Positions 38,671-46,434 of a stretch of 46,434 nt of DNA are shown here, in pieces. A program made the position numbers and the translations under genes. A model generated the notes under the pieces. It was not told the origin of the DNA. It searched no databases and saw only the letters and a program-made list of their open reading frames with translations. The stretch comes from an uncultured Clostridia bacterium. GTDB taxonomy: Bacteria; Bacillota; Clostridia; HGM11327. Position 1 is the stretch's first letter; each line of letters opens with the position of its first letter. The DNA lies in assembly GCA_945918795.1 (NCBI GenBank), contig CAMEIT010000014.1, positions 1 through 46,434 of the forward strand. Reading direction: 5' to 3'.

Positions 38671-39438
38671 TTAACGGCTTTGAGCTTCGGACTGAACGGG
38701 TTGGGGTTGGTTGGCAGGAGCGCCTGTTACATGGAAGTTTTCATTCTGGGAGCAGAAGTACTCATACACGAAGCCATGTTTTGATTTAAGGGATACATAG
38801 CCATAGACGGAGGAGAGGACCGCGCCGACGGTATCGATAATAATATCCTTCATAGTATCCAAAAGAGCGAGTCTGCCCACTTTTTCCACGCCGTCCTCGA
38901 ATGCGAATTTCTGCATATTAAGTCCGAGGAGTCCGTCGCAAGTAAATTCATATATTTCCCAGATTGCGCCGATTGCGACAGAGAAGCACAATGCGAACAT
39001 GATTGCGGCGGTAGGCGAAATCTGAGAATCCTTACCCTTAAAGAGCATTGCGAAAACCATATATCCGAGCAAGCCTGTCATCAAGCTGCTGAGGAGGTGC
39101 AGGAATGTATCCCAATGCGGAACGGTATAATAGAATTTAGCCACCTCGCCGAGGAACACGCTGCCGAAAAGGAAGAACCAGAACGCTATACACAAAAACG
39201 CGGGTATTTGCATTTTAAACACCTTTTTTATAAAAAGCGGAGCGTGTATAACGATGCAAGCGAGCACGCATTGCAGAAGCATGAGCTTCAAGTTTGATCT
39301 CTGCATTTCTGTTTCAATGCTGTCAGACATAAATATAAGCTTAAATGCTATACACAGCGCCGATACGGCATGAAACGCAAGCACTGTGATATATGATATT
39401 GTCAGCACGAGGTCTTTTGTTTTATTGTTTTGTTTCAT
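38671..39438 (-). CDS. Multi-pass membrane protein (DUF2238/YjdF-like)
   Basis: From ATG 39438 (AAAGGAAA site) the product is about 255 aa with six or so membrane helices. The conserved central box is TVPHWDTFLHLLSSLMTGLLGYMVF (about 106-130), with Trp-Glu-Ile-Tyr-Glu in IGAIWEIYEFTCDGLLGLNMQ (about 160-180) and DTMKDIIIDTVGAVLSSV (about 196-213), all typical of the DUF2238/YjdF-like membrane family. The polar C-terminus is Pro/Gln-rich. Function is unknown. An upstream ATG at 39525 would add 29 residues without a ribosome binding site. Confidence 0.75.
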   Translation of the reverse strand: MKQNNKTKDLVLTISYITVLAFHAVSALCIAFKLIFMSDSIETEMQRSNLKLMLLQCVLACIVIHAPLFIKKVFKMQIPAFLCIAFWFFLFGSVFLGEVAKFYYTVPHWDTFLHLLSSLMTGLLGYMVFAMLFKGKDSQISPTAAIMFALCFSVAIGAIWEIYEFTCDGLLGLNMQKFAFEDGVEKVGRLALLDTMKDIIIDTVGAVLSSVYGYVSLKSKHGFVYEYFCSQNENFHVTGAPANQPQPVQSEAQSR

Positions 39439-39467
39439 AACGGATACCGTTTCCTTTCTGATTATTT

Positions 39468-39483
39468 GGCGGAATATTCCGCC
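39468..39483. promoter_or_regulatory. Perfect 16-bp palindrome upstream of the DUF2238-like gene
   Basis: GGCGGAATATTCCGCC lies 30 bp before the start codon at 39438. It could be an operator or a leader hairpin; a DNA site is more likely because the hairpin has no loop sequence. Confidence 0.45.
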
Positions 39484-39558
39484 GCCGCGGATATATGGGT
39501 TGTACAAATATATTATATGGGACAATGTGCAATATTTTGCTTAGCAATTCCTCTTTTT

Positions 39559-40422
39559 TTACACTTCATTATACAATTTTACGGAGTAAGATGTTACATT
39601 CGGTATTGTTTCTCCGTCAATTTGGAGAGCGCACGGTCTGTCAAATTCGACTGTTACGGAATTACCTCTGAGCACGTCCACCATTTCTTTATGCTCGATG
39701 TGTTCGCCCTTGAATATCGACGGGAACACACGCAATGTTTTGAGCTTGCCGGAGCCGTACATTATTACGGTGGAAACCTTTTTGTTTTCTTCGAGCCTGT
39801 TCTGCATAGGTGCCACGTCCATGCCGCCGCCGTAATATCTGCCGTTCATTGTGGGGGCAAGCCACACCTTTTTGTATGTGCGCGTCACGTTGTCAACGGT
39901 AACGGAAGCATTTACGGGATGATAATCATACAGGAGTCCTTTTATTGCAATACGTGTGTAATTGATAGGCTTGTCCGATTTGGCACGCAGCTCATCGCCT
40001 GCCTGAGTGCAATAGCCGTCTATTCCGTAGCCGACGCCGTTTATAAAGCGGTATTCACGACCTTTTACCGTAACGACGGGGAGCTGCTTTACATAATCGT
40101 TAAGACGAATAAGCCCGTTTTCGGAAGCGCTCTGAACGTCACGCATGAAGTCGTTTCCGGAGCCTGCGGGGTAATAGTAAATACATTTGTCGGTTATATC
40201 CCAATTCTCAAAATTGTTTATAAATCTGTTAAGCGTGCCGTCACCGCCGGCAATGACAATTTCGTTGTCGTCCAGCGACAGTATGTAATCGGTTATATCG
40301 TCTATTTGCGTAATATCTTCAAATGTCATGTTGTCTCTGTCAATAGTCTGTTTGATTTTTGCGGCGGATTGAGCACCGTGCATATTATTTGCGAGAGGAT
40401 TGTAGAGTATGTGCATTGCCAT
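39559..40422 (-). CDS. Diacylglycerol kinase-catalytic-domain lipid kinase (YegS/DgkB family)
   Basis: The roughly 287-aa protein begins MHILYNPLANN, the family phosphate-binding start. The nucleotide loop is NEIVIAGGDGTLNRFINNF (about 55-73), followed by YYPAGSGNDFMRDV (about 87) and INGVGYGIDGYC (about 122). The C-terminal beta-domain contains KVWLAPTMNGRYYGGGMDVAPM and the closing PCALQIDGETI. These kinases phosphorylate diacylglycerol or related lipids. Start 40422 follows GGAGTGA; MHIL at 40416 is an alternative. Confidence 0.88.
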   Translation of the reverse strand: MAMHILYNPLANNMHGAQSAAKIKQTIDRDNMTFEDITQIDDITDYILSLDDNEIVIAGGDGTLNRFINNFENWDITDKCIYYYPAGSGNDFMRDVQSASENGLIRLNDYVKQLPVVTVKGREYRFINGVGYGIDGYCTQAGDELRAKSDKPINYTRIAIKGLLYDYHPVNASVTVDNVTRTYKKVWLAPTMNGRYYGGGMDVAPMQNRLEENKKVSTVIMYGSGKLKTLRVFPSIFKGEHIEHKEMVDVLRGNSVTVEFDRPCALQIDGETIPNVTSYSVKLYNEV

Positions 40423-40579
40423 TTCACTCCTTACTTCATTTTTCGACAAAATTTTACCATATGTAAATAAACTCTACATAATCTCAAAATAAACTCAACA
40501 TAAACTTTTAAAGAAAAATCAAACTTTTTTTGCTATGAAGCATGAAAAACGTCATTTTACACAAATTTTTATAAAATGA

Positions 40580-40609
40580 TTGCCCGGAAGTAAAAAAATA
40601 TGGTATAAT
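40580..40609 (+). promoter_or_regulatory. Probable promoter of the small membrane-protein gene pair
   Basis: TTGCCC (40580-40585), 18-nt spacer, TATAAT (40604-40609), about 40 nt before the start at 40648. Confidence 0.5.
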
Positions 40610-40647
40610 AATTATATTATTTGAATCAGCTTAAGAGGGAGATTTTT

Positions 40648-41040
40648 ATGGACGATTTTTCAAACATGAATTATGAAAACAGCGGACACACACGCTTTGC
40701 GGTTACTGTTGAGCGTGAAAAAGCAGTCAAAATGGTGAAGCAGATGAAAGCGGTTGCAATACTGAACATGGTATTCGGCGTGCTGTACTGTATCGGCTCA
40801 AGCCTTATTTTCGGCATATTTTCAATTCTGGCGGGAATGAAGCTGAAATCCGCGTCGGAAAAATTGCATATGCTTGTTTACGGCGCTCCTGATTTTATGG
40901 GCGAAGCAATCGGCGCAGACCTTACGGAGTATTATAAGAAGCTCGGTATGGGAATAATATTCCTTGTTATATCGTCTGTGTTGAACATGCTGTTCAGCTT
41001 TGCAATGCTGAATTGGATGAACTCATTGATTTATTGGTGA
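40648..41040 (+). CDS. Small two-helix membrane protein (DUF5362-like)
   Basis: ATG 40648 follows GAGGGAGA. The 130-aa product has a polar N-terminus (about 1-40), one long hydrophobic pair (AILNMVFGVLYCIGSSLIFGIFSILAGMKL, about 44-73), an amphipathic segment, and a C-terminal hydrophobic helix (IIFLVISSVLNMLFSFAML). KLKSASEKL after the first helix pair resembles the KLLNACTDI of the next gene product, so the two are distant paralogues. Function is unknown. Confidence 0.65.
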   Translation: MDDFSNMNYENSGHTRFAVTVEREKAVKMVKQMKAVAILNMVFGVLYCIGSSLIFGIFSILAGMKLKSASEKLHMLVYGAPDFMGEAIGADLTEYYKKLGMGIIFLVISSVLNMLFSFAMLNWMNSLIYW

Positions 41041-41103
41041 TTGAAGATTATAATACGCAAAATTAAATGAAAGGAATGCTTTATAAACAAATTATAAGGC
41101 TTG

Positions 41104-41601
41104 ATGATTGATATGAGTTTTACACCTGATGATCAGAATAATTTGAATAACAAAGTAACGTTTTATTTTAATCCGATAACGCTCACGCCTTTTATAAGGT
41201 GGGCGAAATTTACCGCTATAATGCTTATGTTATATTTTGTGTTTGCGTGCTTCGGCATAATAACGCTTCCGTTTGCGATATTCGGAATTATAGCATCAAG
41301 CAAGCTTTTGAATGCTTGCACGGATATTAAAGCCGTTATGGAAACGGGCAACGGGCTTTATTCGGAATATGCGGGCGAAAATCTTCAGAAGCATTTTTCG
41401 TCATTGCTTAAATCATACATGGCAATGATCATTACGGTTATAATCGTTTTTGTTGTTGTTATGGTTTTGTTCGCGTTATTTACAGAGGAAATAGTGGAGC
41501 TCTGGAAAAAACTGCTTGACGGCTACTTTGAGTCGGGAGATCCCGATTCGTTACCCGACAATGTAAACGATCTCGTAACATACTTAAGGGCAATGTTTTA
41601 A
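41104..41601 (+). CDS. Small membrane protein, distant paralogue of the preceding gene product
   Basis: The 165-aa product from ATG 41104 (AAGG close upstream; ATG 41113 and TTG 41101 are alternatives) has helices about 34-62 (WAKFTAIMLMLYFVFACFGI and on) and about 102-128 (MAMIITVIIVFVVVMVLFAL). A middle segment (SSKLLNACTDIKAVMETGNG) has the spacing seen in the gene at 40648. The C-terminus is acidic. Gap to the previous gene is 63 bp on the same strand. Function is unknown. Confidence 0.6.
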   Translation: MIDMSFTPDDQNNLNNKVTFYFNPITLTPFIRWAKFTAIMLMLYFVFACFGIITLPFAIFGIIASSKLLNACTDIKAVMETGNGLYSEYAGENLQKHFSSLLKSYMAMIITVIIVFVVVMVLFALFTEEIVELWKKLLDGYFESGDPDSLPDNVNDLVTYLRAMF

Positions 41602-41685
41602 TTTTATATTGTTTTAAGGCACATTTGGCGTTTGAGTTGCATATATTGTATTATTATGCAATAAAAATGCGGAGGAAGCTGTGCA

Positions 41686-42342
41686 ATGAAAATTAAAACA
41701 AGGGGATTGCCTAAAAGATTGGTTATTGCGTCGGCGGCGGTAATTATTGTGTGCATATTGCTTTTGGCTGTGATAGACAGCAAAATAAAGCCTGCAATGA
41801 ATGCCGTTGCGGAATTGAGAGTACGCTATTATGCTGTTGCGATAATGAATCAGGCGATAAAAGAAGTGACGTCCCAGACAGATGTCAAGTCTGTGGTCGA
41901 GGTGCTTATGAATGACGACGGCTCGGTGCGTCTTGTGCAGACGGATTCGGTTGCAATGAACAGGCTTTCTACCATGGTAAGCGAACGGGCGCAGGAAAAG
42001 CTCCAGGAGCTTAAAAATATACAGGTATCCATTCCGCTCGGCTCACTTATAAGCAACGGTGTTTTATCGGGCAAGGGTCCGAACATTCATATAACAATGC
42101 TCCCCGCAGGCGCGGTGAATACAGACTTTTCCACGGAGTTTGAAAACGCAGGCATAAACCAGACGCGCCACAGGGTATACCTTAAGGTCAGCGCACAGGT
42201 GAGAATTGTCGCGCCGCTGTCGGGCAGTGCCATAGAAGTGCAAACGGTAGTTCCGATAACGGAAATGATAATAGTCGGAGACGTGCCGGACACTTATATA
42301 AACGTGGAACGTATTGACGATGCGCTTGAGCTTATTCCCTGA
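41686..42342 (+). CDS. yunB: Sporulation protein YunB
   Basis: The 218-aa protein has one N-terminal membrane helix (VIASAAVIIVCILLLAVI, about 13-30). The YunB core follows: KPAMNAVAELRVRYYAVAIMNQAI (about 35-58), DGSVRLVQTDSVAMNRL (about 78-94), IPLGSLISNGVLSGKGPNIHI (about 115-135), then ENAGINQTRHRVYL and TVVPITEMIIVGDVPDTYI near the C-terminus. YunB is a sporulation (sigma-E regulon) membrane protein in Bacillus. Ribosome binding site GGAGG. With sigK in the same window it supports a spore-forming host. Confidence 0.88.
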   Translation: MKIKTRGLPKRLVIASAAVIIVCILLLAVIDSKIKPAMNAVAELRVRYYAVAIMNQAIKEVTSQTDVKSVVEVLMNDDGSVRLVQTDSVAMNRLSTMVSERAQEKLQELKNIQVSIPLGSLISNGVLSGKGPNIHITMLPAGAVNTDFSTEFENAGINQTRHRVYLKVSAQVRIVAPLSGSAIEVQTVVPITEMIIVGDVPDTYINVERIDDALELIP

Positions 42343-42396
42343 AATGATGTCAATACAATATAATTATTACTAATTACTAAAGGCACGGTAAATATA

Positions 42397-43320
42397 ATGA
42401 ACCTTCAACATTTGAAATACGTGGCAGAGGTTGCCAAAACAAACTCAATAAGCAAGGCGGCTGAAAATCTGTACATGGGACAGCCGAACCTCAGCAGGGC
42501 GATAAAGGAGCTTGAGGATTCGCTCGGTATAACCATTTTCGAACGCAGCAAGCACGGCATAAGCATTACTCCCGAGGGCGAGGAATTCCTTATGTATGCA
42601 AAACGCATACTGCATCAGGTGGATGAGGTGGAATCCCTTTACAAAAACGCCAAAACTCACAAGCAACGCTTTTCAATATGCGTTCCGAGAGCAAGCTACA
42701 TATCCGAAGCCTTTACGCGCTTTGCCTCATCGATAAGTAAGGACGTGCCGGCAGAAATTTTTTACAAGGAAACAAATTCGATGCGCACCGTAAACAATCT
42801 GCTTAAGGAAGAATACAACCTCGGCATAGTGCGCTATCAGGCGGCGTTTGATGAGTATTTCAAAAGAATGTTCGACGAAAAAAATATCGAGCACGAGCTT
42901 ATAACCGAATTTTCATACAGGCTTATCGTATCGAAAAATTCTCCGCTTGCAAAGTCGGAATCGGTTTCGCCTGAGGAGCTTGCCGATTACATTGAAGTTT
43001 GCCATGCCGACCCTTATGTTCCGTCGTTGCCGCTTATTGACGTGAAAAAAGCGGAGCTTTCGGAATATGTGGATAAAAGGATATATATTTTCGAAAGAGG
43101 AAGTCAGTTCGATATTCTCGAAAACGTTCCGGGCACATTTATGTGGGTATCGCCCATACCGAATAAATTCCTTGAAAAGTACGGACTCGTCAATATAAAA
43201 TGCGAATCCGGGGCAAAAATGTACAAGGACGTGCTGATTTACAGGAAGGGTTACAAGCTTTCCGAGCTTGATAAAAAATTTATAACGGCTTTGTGCGAGG
43301 TTAAACGCGAAATATTTTAA
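42397..43320 (+). CDS. LysR-family transcriptional regulator
   Basis: The 307-aa protein has the N-terminal winged helix (MNLQHLKYVAEVAKTNSISK, AAENLYMGQPNLSRAIKELE, GITIFERSKHGISITPEGEEF, residues 1-65). A linker helix and a substrate-binding-like effector domain follow (about 90-300). The ligand is unknown. The neighbours yunB (upstream) and rex (downstream) give no obvious target, and no divergent gene adjoins it, which is unusual for the family. It ends before the terminator at 43351-43386. Confidence 0.9.
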   Translation: MNLQHLKYVAEVAKTNSISKAAENLYMGQPNLSRAIKELEDSLGITIFERSKHGISITPEGEEFLMYAKRILHQVDEVESLYKNAKTHKQRFSICVPRASYISEAFTRFASSISKDVPAEIFYKETNSMRTVNNLLKEEYNLGIVRYQAAFDEYFKRMFDEKNIEHELITEFSYRLIVSKNSPLAKSESVSPEELADYIEVCHADPYVPSLPLIDVKKAELSEYVDKRIYIFERGSQFDILENVPGTFMWVSPIPNKFLEKYGLVNIKCESGAKMYKDVLIYRKGYKLSELDKKFITALCEVKREIF

Positions 43321-43350
43321 TTGTTTTATCGATACTATGTTATCGATAAT

Positions 43351-43386
43351 AGCATATCGATATTGATATATTGATATGCTTTTTTT
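43351..43386 (+). terminator. Intrinsic terminator of the LysR gene
   Basis: AGCATATC (43351-43358) pairs with GATATGCT (43373-43380), followed by TTTTTT. Just upstream, TTATCGATA occurs twice (about 43328 and 43341) as a direct repeat. Confidence 0.7.
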
Positions 43387-43390
43387 ATAT

Positions 43391-43419
43391 TTTACAAAAA
43401 ACGGCACCGATGGTATAAT
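43391..43419 (+). promoter_or_regulatory. Probable promoter of rex
   Basis: TTTACA (43391-43396), 17-nt spacer, TATAAT (43414-43419). A second, weaker TTGACA-N17-TATATA pair lies at 43421-43449. Confidence 0.55.
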
Positions 43420-43511
43420 ATTGACAAAATAGAATCAATGCACTATATAATCTGCAGGTGCCGATAATATGTATATTTCAGGCAGAAAGACCAATATTAA
43501 GGAGGAGTGAC

Positions 43512-44147
43512 ATGAACGGAAAACAGGTTTCAAAAGCAACTTTGCAAAGACTTCCGTCATATCTGACATACTTGAGAACGGTTCCGTACAGGGAAAACAT
43601 TTCATCAGCGGCAATAGCCGGCGAGCTTGGCTTGGGAGAAATACAGGTCAGAAAGGACTTGGCGTCCGTGAGCGGCTGCGGCAGACCGAAAACAGGGTAT
43701 CGGACAGATAAGCTCATTGCCGATCTGGAAGAATTTTTGGGATATAAAAATATAGATAACGCGGTTGTTGTGGGCTGCGGCAGACTCGGCATGGCGATAC
43801 TCGATTATAACGGCTTCAGTGAGTACGGCATGAATATAGAGGCCGGCTTTGACGCAGACGAGGACAAAGTCGGTGTGTCTCAGACGGGCAAGGAAATACT
43901 TCCCACGGAAAAGCTTGAGGAATATTGCGGAAAATATGATATTAAAATAGGCATACTGTGCGTACCGCCGGAATGTGCTTTTCAGGCGTGCAGAATGATG
44001 GTTGATGCGGGAATAAAGGCAATTCTGAATTTTGCACCCGTGTGTCCGTCGGCGCCCGAGGGAATAATAGTAAAAAACGTAAATATTGCGGCACAACTTG
44101 CACAGCTGGCAAATAGTATGGCTAATAGGGAATACAGTGAAATTTGA
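43512..44147 (+). CDS. rex: Redox-sensing transcriptional repressor Rex
   Basis: From ATG 43512 (AAGGAGGAG site) the product is 211 aa. The N-terminal winged helix (SKATLQRLPSYLTYLRTV, then IAGELGLGEIQVRKDLASVSG, residues 6-55) carries the Rex recognition signature. The Rossmann domain has VVVGCGRLGMAILDYNGF (about 80-97) and FDADEDKVG, binding NADH/NAD+. High NADH/NAD+ releases Rex from fermentation-gene operators. The adjacent adhE is the most typical Rex target in Clostridia. The ORF extends 54 bp further upstream but without a ribosome binding site. Confidence 0.95.
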   Translation: MNGKQVSKATLQRLPSYLTYLRTVPYRENISSAAIAGELGLGEIQVRKDLASVSGCGRPKTGYRTDKLIADLEEFLGYKNIDNAVVVGCGRLGMAILDYNGFSEYGMNIEAGFDADEDKVGVSQTGKEILPTEKLEEYCGKYDIKIGILCVPPECAFQACRMMVDAGIKAILNFAPVCPSAPEGIIVKNVNIAAQLAQLANSMANREYSEI

Positions 44148-44265
44148 TTTGTTTGTATAATACATTCTGATTATACTTGTTTTGATTGGGATTTATTTAT
44201 AAAGTTTTTTTGAGAAAGGCATTGATTGCCCGCGCTTTTTATAAGCGGTAAGAAGGAGGATTTAG

Positions 44266-46434
44266 ATGAAGAAGAACGAACGTAAGATCGTTGACAGCGT
44301 TGAAGCGCTGGAAGCCGAAATTGCAAGGGTACAGGCTGCCCAGAATGTTTATGCACAGTATACGCAGGAACAGGTGGACAAAATATTTTTTGCGGCAGCT
44401 GTTGCGGCAAATAAAATGAGAATACCCCTTGCCAAAATGGCAGTGGAAGAAACCGGAATGGGAGTCGTTGAGGACAAAGTAATAAAGAATCATTATGCGT
44501 CAGAATATATTTACAACGCATATAAAAATACAAAGACCTGCGGCGTAATCGAAGAGGATAAAGCATACGGAATCAAAAAGATAGCCGAGCCTATCGGTGT
44601 TGTTGCGGCTGTAATACCTACAACAAATCCGACATCAACGGCTATTTTCAAGACGCTCCTTGCTCTCAAGACGCGCAACGGAATTATTATCAGTCCGCAT
44701 CCGCGCGCAAAAAAGAGCACGATAGAAGCGGCAAAAACTGTTTTAGAGGCGGCTGTTGAAGCAGGCGCTCCCGAAAACATTATTTCATGGATAGATGTTC
44801 CGTCTTTGGATATGACGAATACGCTCATGCGTGAGGCCGATATTATTCTTGCAACGGGCGGCCCGGGCATGGTTAAGGCGGCTTATTCAAGCGGCAAGCC
44901 GGCAGTGGGCGTAGGTGCGGGAAATACTCCTGCAATAATCGATGATTCGGCAGATATTATTCTTGCGGTAAACTCGATAATTCATTCAAAGACGTTTGAT
45001 AACGGCATGATATGCGCTTCCGAGCAGTCTGTTATAGTTCTTGACAAGATATACGATAAAGTAAAAAAGGAATTTGCCGACAGAGGCTGCTATATTCTCA
45101 ACCCGGAGGAGCTTGACAAGGTAAGAAAGACTATAATCATAAACGGTGCTCTCAATGCAAAGATAGTAGGTCAGAAAGCTCATGATATTGCCGCACTTGC
45201 AGGAGTTGAGGTTCCGGAAAATGCAAAGATTCTTATAGGCGAGGTTGAGAGCGTTGAGCTTTCCGAGGAATTTGCTCATGAAAAGCTTTCTCCGGTGCTT
45301 GCAATGTACCGTGCAAAGAATATCGAGGAAGCATTCGGCAAGGCGGAAAGACTCATTGCCGACGGCGGTTACGGTCATACGTCATCTATATATCTCAATG
45401 TCATCACCGAAAAGGCAAAGCTTGACGAGTTTGCGGAAAGAATGAAGACGTGCCGTATATTGGTAAATACTCCGTCATCTCAGGGCGGCATAGGAGATCT
45501 GTACAATTTCAAGCTTTCACCGTCACTTACGCTTGGATGCGGTTCGTGGGGCGGCAACAGCGTCTCCGAGAACGTAGGCGTAAAACATTTATTGAATATA
45601 AAAACAGTTGCCGAGAGGAGAGAAAATATGCTTTGGTTCAGAGCACCCGAGAAAATATATATCAAGAAGGGCTGTCTGCCCGTTGCTCTTGATGAGCTTA
45701 AGAGCGTAATGAATAAGAAGAAAGCCTTTATCGTAACAGACAGCTTCCTTTACAAAAACGGCTACACAAAGCCGATAGCCGATAAGCTCGATGAAATGGG
45801 CATACAGCATACAACATTCTATAATGTTGCTCCGGACCCGACGCTTGCAAGCGCAAAGGAAGGCGCGGCACAAATGACGAGCTTTGAGCCTGATGTTATT
45901 ATTGCCGTCGGCGGCGGCTCCGCAATGGACGCGGCAAAGATCATGTGGGTGCTGTACGAGCATCCGGATGCTGACTTCATGGATATGGCAATGCGCTTCT
46001 CGGATATAAGAAAGCGTGTATACACATTCCCGAAAATGGGCGAGAAGGCATATTTTATCGCTGTGCCCACATCTGCCGGCACAGGCTCTGAGGTAACGCC
46101 TTTTGCCGTTATCACAGATGAAAAGAGCGGCGTTAAATATCCGCTTGCCGATTACGAGCTTATGCCGAAAATGGCAATTGTGGACGCTGACCTTCATATG
46201 AATGCTCCTAAGGGGTTGACATCCGCATCGGGTATTGACGCGGTAACTCATGCGCTTGAGGCTTACGCTTCAATGCTTGCAACGGATTATACGGACAGCC
46301 TTGCACTGCGCAGTCTCAAAATGGTATTTGAATATCTGCCGCGCGCTTACGACAACGGTCCGAATGATCCGCTTGCACGTGAAAAAATGGCAAATGCCGC
46401 AACTATGGCAGGTATGGCATTTGCAAATGCGTTC
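44266..46434 (+). CDS. adhE: Bifunctional acetaldehyde-CoA / alcohol dehydrogenase AdhE, 3' end outside window
   Basis: From ATG 44266 (AGGAGG site) 723 codons are open to the edge; full-length AdhE has about 860-880. The N-terminal half is an acyl-CoA-reducing aldehyde dehydrogenase: IPTTNPTSTAIFK (about 118), ILATGGPGMVKAAYSSG (about 195) and catalytic Cys in NGMICASEQS (about 246). The linker is followed by the Fe-alcohol dehydrogenase half from about 450, with IIAVGGGSAMDAAKIMW (about 545) and the iron-site region SGIDAVTHALEAYAS (about 660). The enzyme turns acetyl-CoA into ethanol with 2 NADH and usually forms spirosomes. The missing part is the end of the iron-binding domain. I found no clear TTGTTAA-type Rex box in the 118-bp gap after rex. 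Confidence 0.95.
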   Translation, partial: MKKNERKIVDSVEALEAEIARVQAAQNVYAQYTQEQVDKIFFAAAVAANKMRIPLAKMAVEETGMGVVEDKVIKNHYASEYIYNAYKNTKTCGVIEEDKAYGIKKIAEPIGVVAAVIPTTNPTSTAIFKTLLALKTRNGIIISPHPRAKKSTIEAAKTVLEAAVEAGAPENIISWIDVPSLDMTNTLMREADIILATGGPGMVKAAYSSGKPAVGVGAGNTPAIIDDSADIILAVNSIIHSKTFDNGMICASEQSVIVLDKIYDKVKKEFADRGCYILNPEELDKVRKTIIINGALNAKIVGQKAHDIAALAGVEVPENAKILIGEVESVELSEEFAHEKLSPVLAMYRAKNIEEAFGKAERLIADGGYGHTSSIYLNVITEKAKLDEFAERMKTCRILVNTPSSQGGIGDLYNFKLSPSLTLGCGSWGGNSVSENVGVKHLLNIKTVAERRENMLWFRAPEKIYIKKGCLPVALDELKSVMNKKKAFIVTDSFLYKNGYTKPIADKLDEMGIQHTTFYNVAPDPTLASAKEGAAQMTSFEPDVIIAVGGGSAMDAAKIMWVLYEHPDADFMDMAMRFSDIRKRVYTFPKMGEKAYFIAVPTSAGTGSEVTPFAVITDEKSGVKYPLADYELMPKMAIVDADLHMNAPKGLTSASGIDAVTHALEAYASMLATDYTDSLALRSLKMVFEYLPRAYDNGPNDPLAREKMANAATMAGMAFANAF

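Noticed and set aside
38427-38789. ORFs across 38427-38789 (GGVRGGSPEK peptides)
   Set aside because: They are repeat-encoded and antisense to the 3' end of the membrane-protein gene, with no ribosome binding site.
44148-44265. Rex operator between rex and adhE
   Set aside because: I looked for TTGTTAA-N4-TTAACAA-like sequences and found none convincing, so regulation of adhE by Rex is only inferred from adjacency.

Overview
The window looks like chromosomal DNA of an anaerobic, endospore-forming Firmicute of the class Clostridia. The evidence is an uninterrupted sigK with a hydrophobic pro-sequence, a yunB homologue, a rex-adhE fermentation module, a yggS-sepF-divIVA-lspA-rluD cell-division cluster, strong AGGAGG-type ribosome binding sites and many consensus TTGACA/TATAAT promoters. 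There is no prophage, plasmid backbone, rRNA operon or CRISPR array. The only mobile-element remnant is a decayed REP-associated tyrosine transposase at the left edge.

Layout. 1-782: transposase pseudogene (two HUH halves fused in frame, each bracketed by an inverted pair of GTAG-headed REP palindromes). 915-3525: malic enzyme and fumarase. 3674-3970: repeat copy A. 3971-5649: dihydrodipicolinate-synthase/sialate-lyase family enzyme with its GntR regulator. 5764-8560: trkH-trkA potassium uptake. 8895-11137: HAD phosphatase, a manganese exporter under a yybP-ykoY riboswitch, and sigK. 11394-14018: two-component system and a Cu/Zn superoxide dismutase. 14106-18821: ABC transporter with a coiled-coil FtsX permease, nitroreductase and HD protein. 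19017-23519: two very short ORFs, then metY-cysK-mnmA (sulfur assimilation and tRNA thiolation) and an acetyltransferase. 23603-25866: small membrane or secreted proteins around a tRNA-Leu. 26044-30600: potABCD polyamine importer with an upstream cupin-type repressor and a clear double operator. 30683-33446: repeat copy B, a pair of paralogous secreted proteins and a 29-codon ORF with its own promoter and terminator. 33627-36944: rluD-lspA-divIVA-sepF-yggS. 37366-38670: DUF2975/XRE pair and repeat copy C. 38671-42342: membrane proteins, a lipid kinase and yunB. 42397-46434: LysR regulator, rex and adhE (cut by the right edge).

The least explained structure is a dispersed intergenic repeat of about 300 bp, present three times (3674-3970, 30683-30992 inverted, 38206-38670). 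Each copy has two internal hairpins at fixed positions. The hairpin loops and flanks are conserved while the stems differ between copies in a base-pair-preserving way. Other candidates are a short leader ORF with tandem Cys codons ahead of the cysteine genes, a hydrophobic 24-codon ORF next to it, and the 29-codon transcription unit at 33245-33446.

All functional calls rest on family motifs read by eye. No database or folding search was run.
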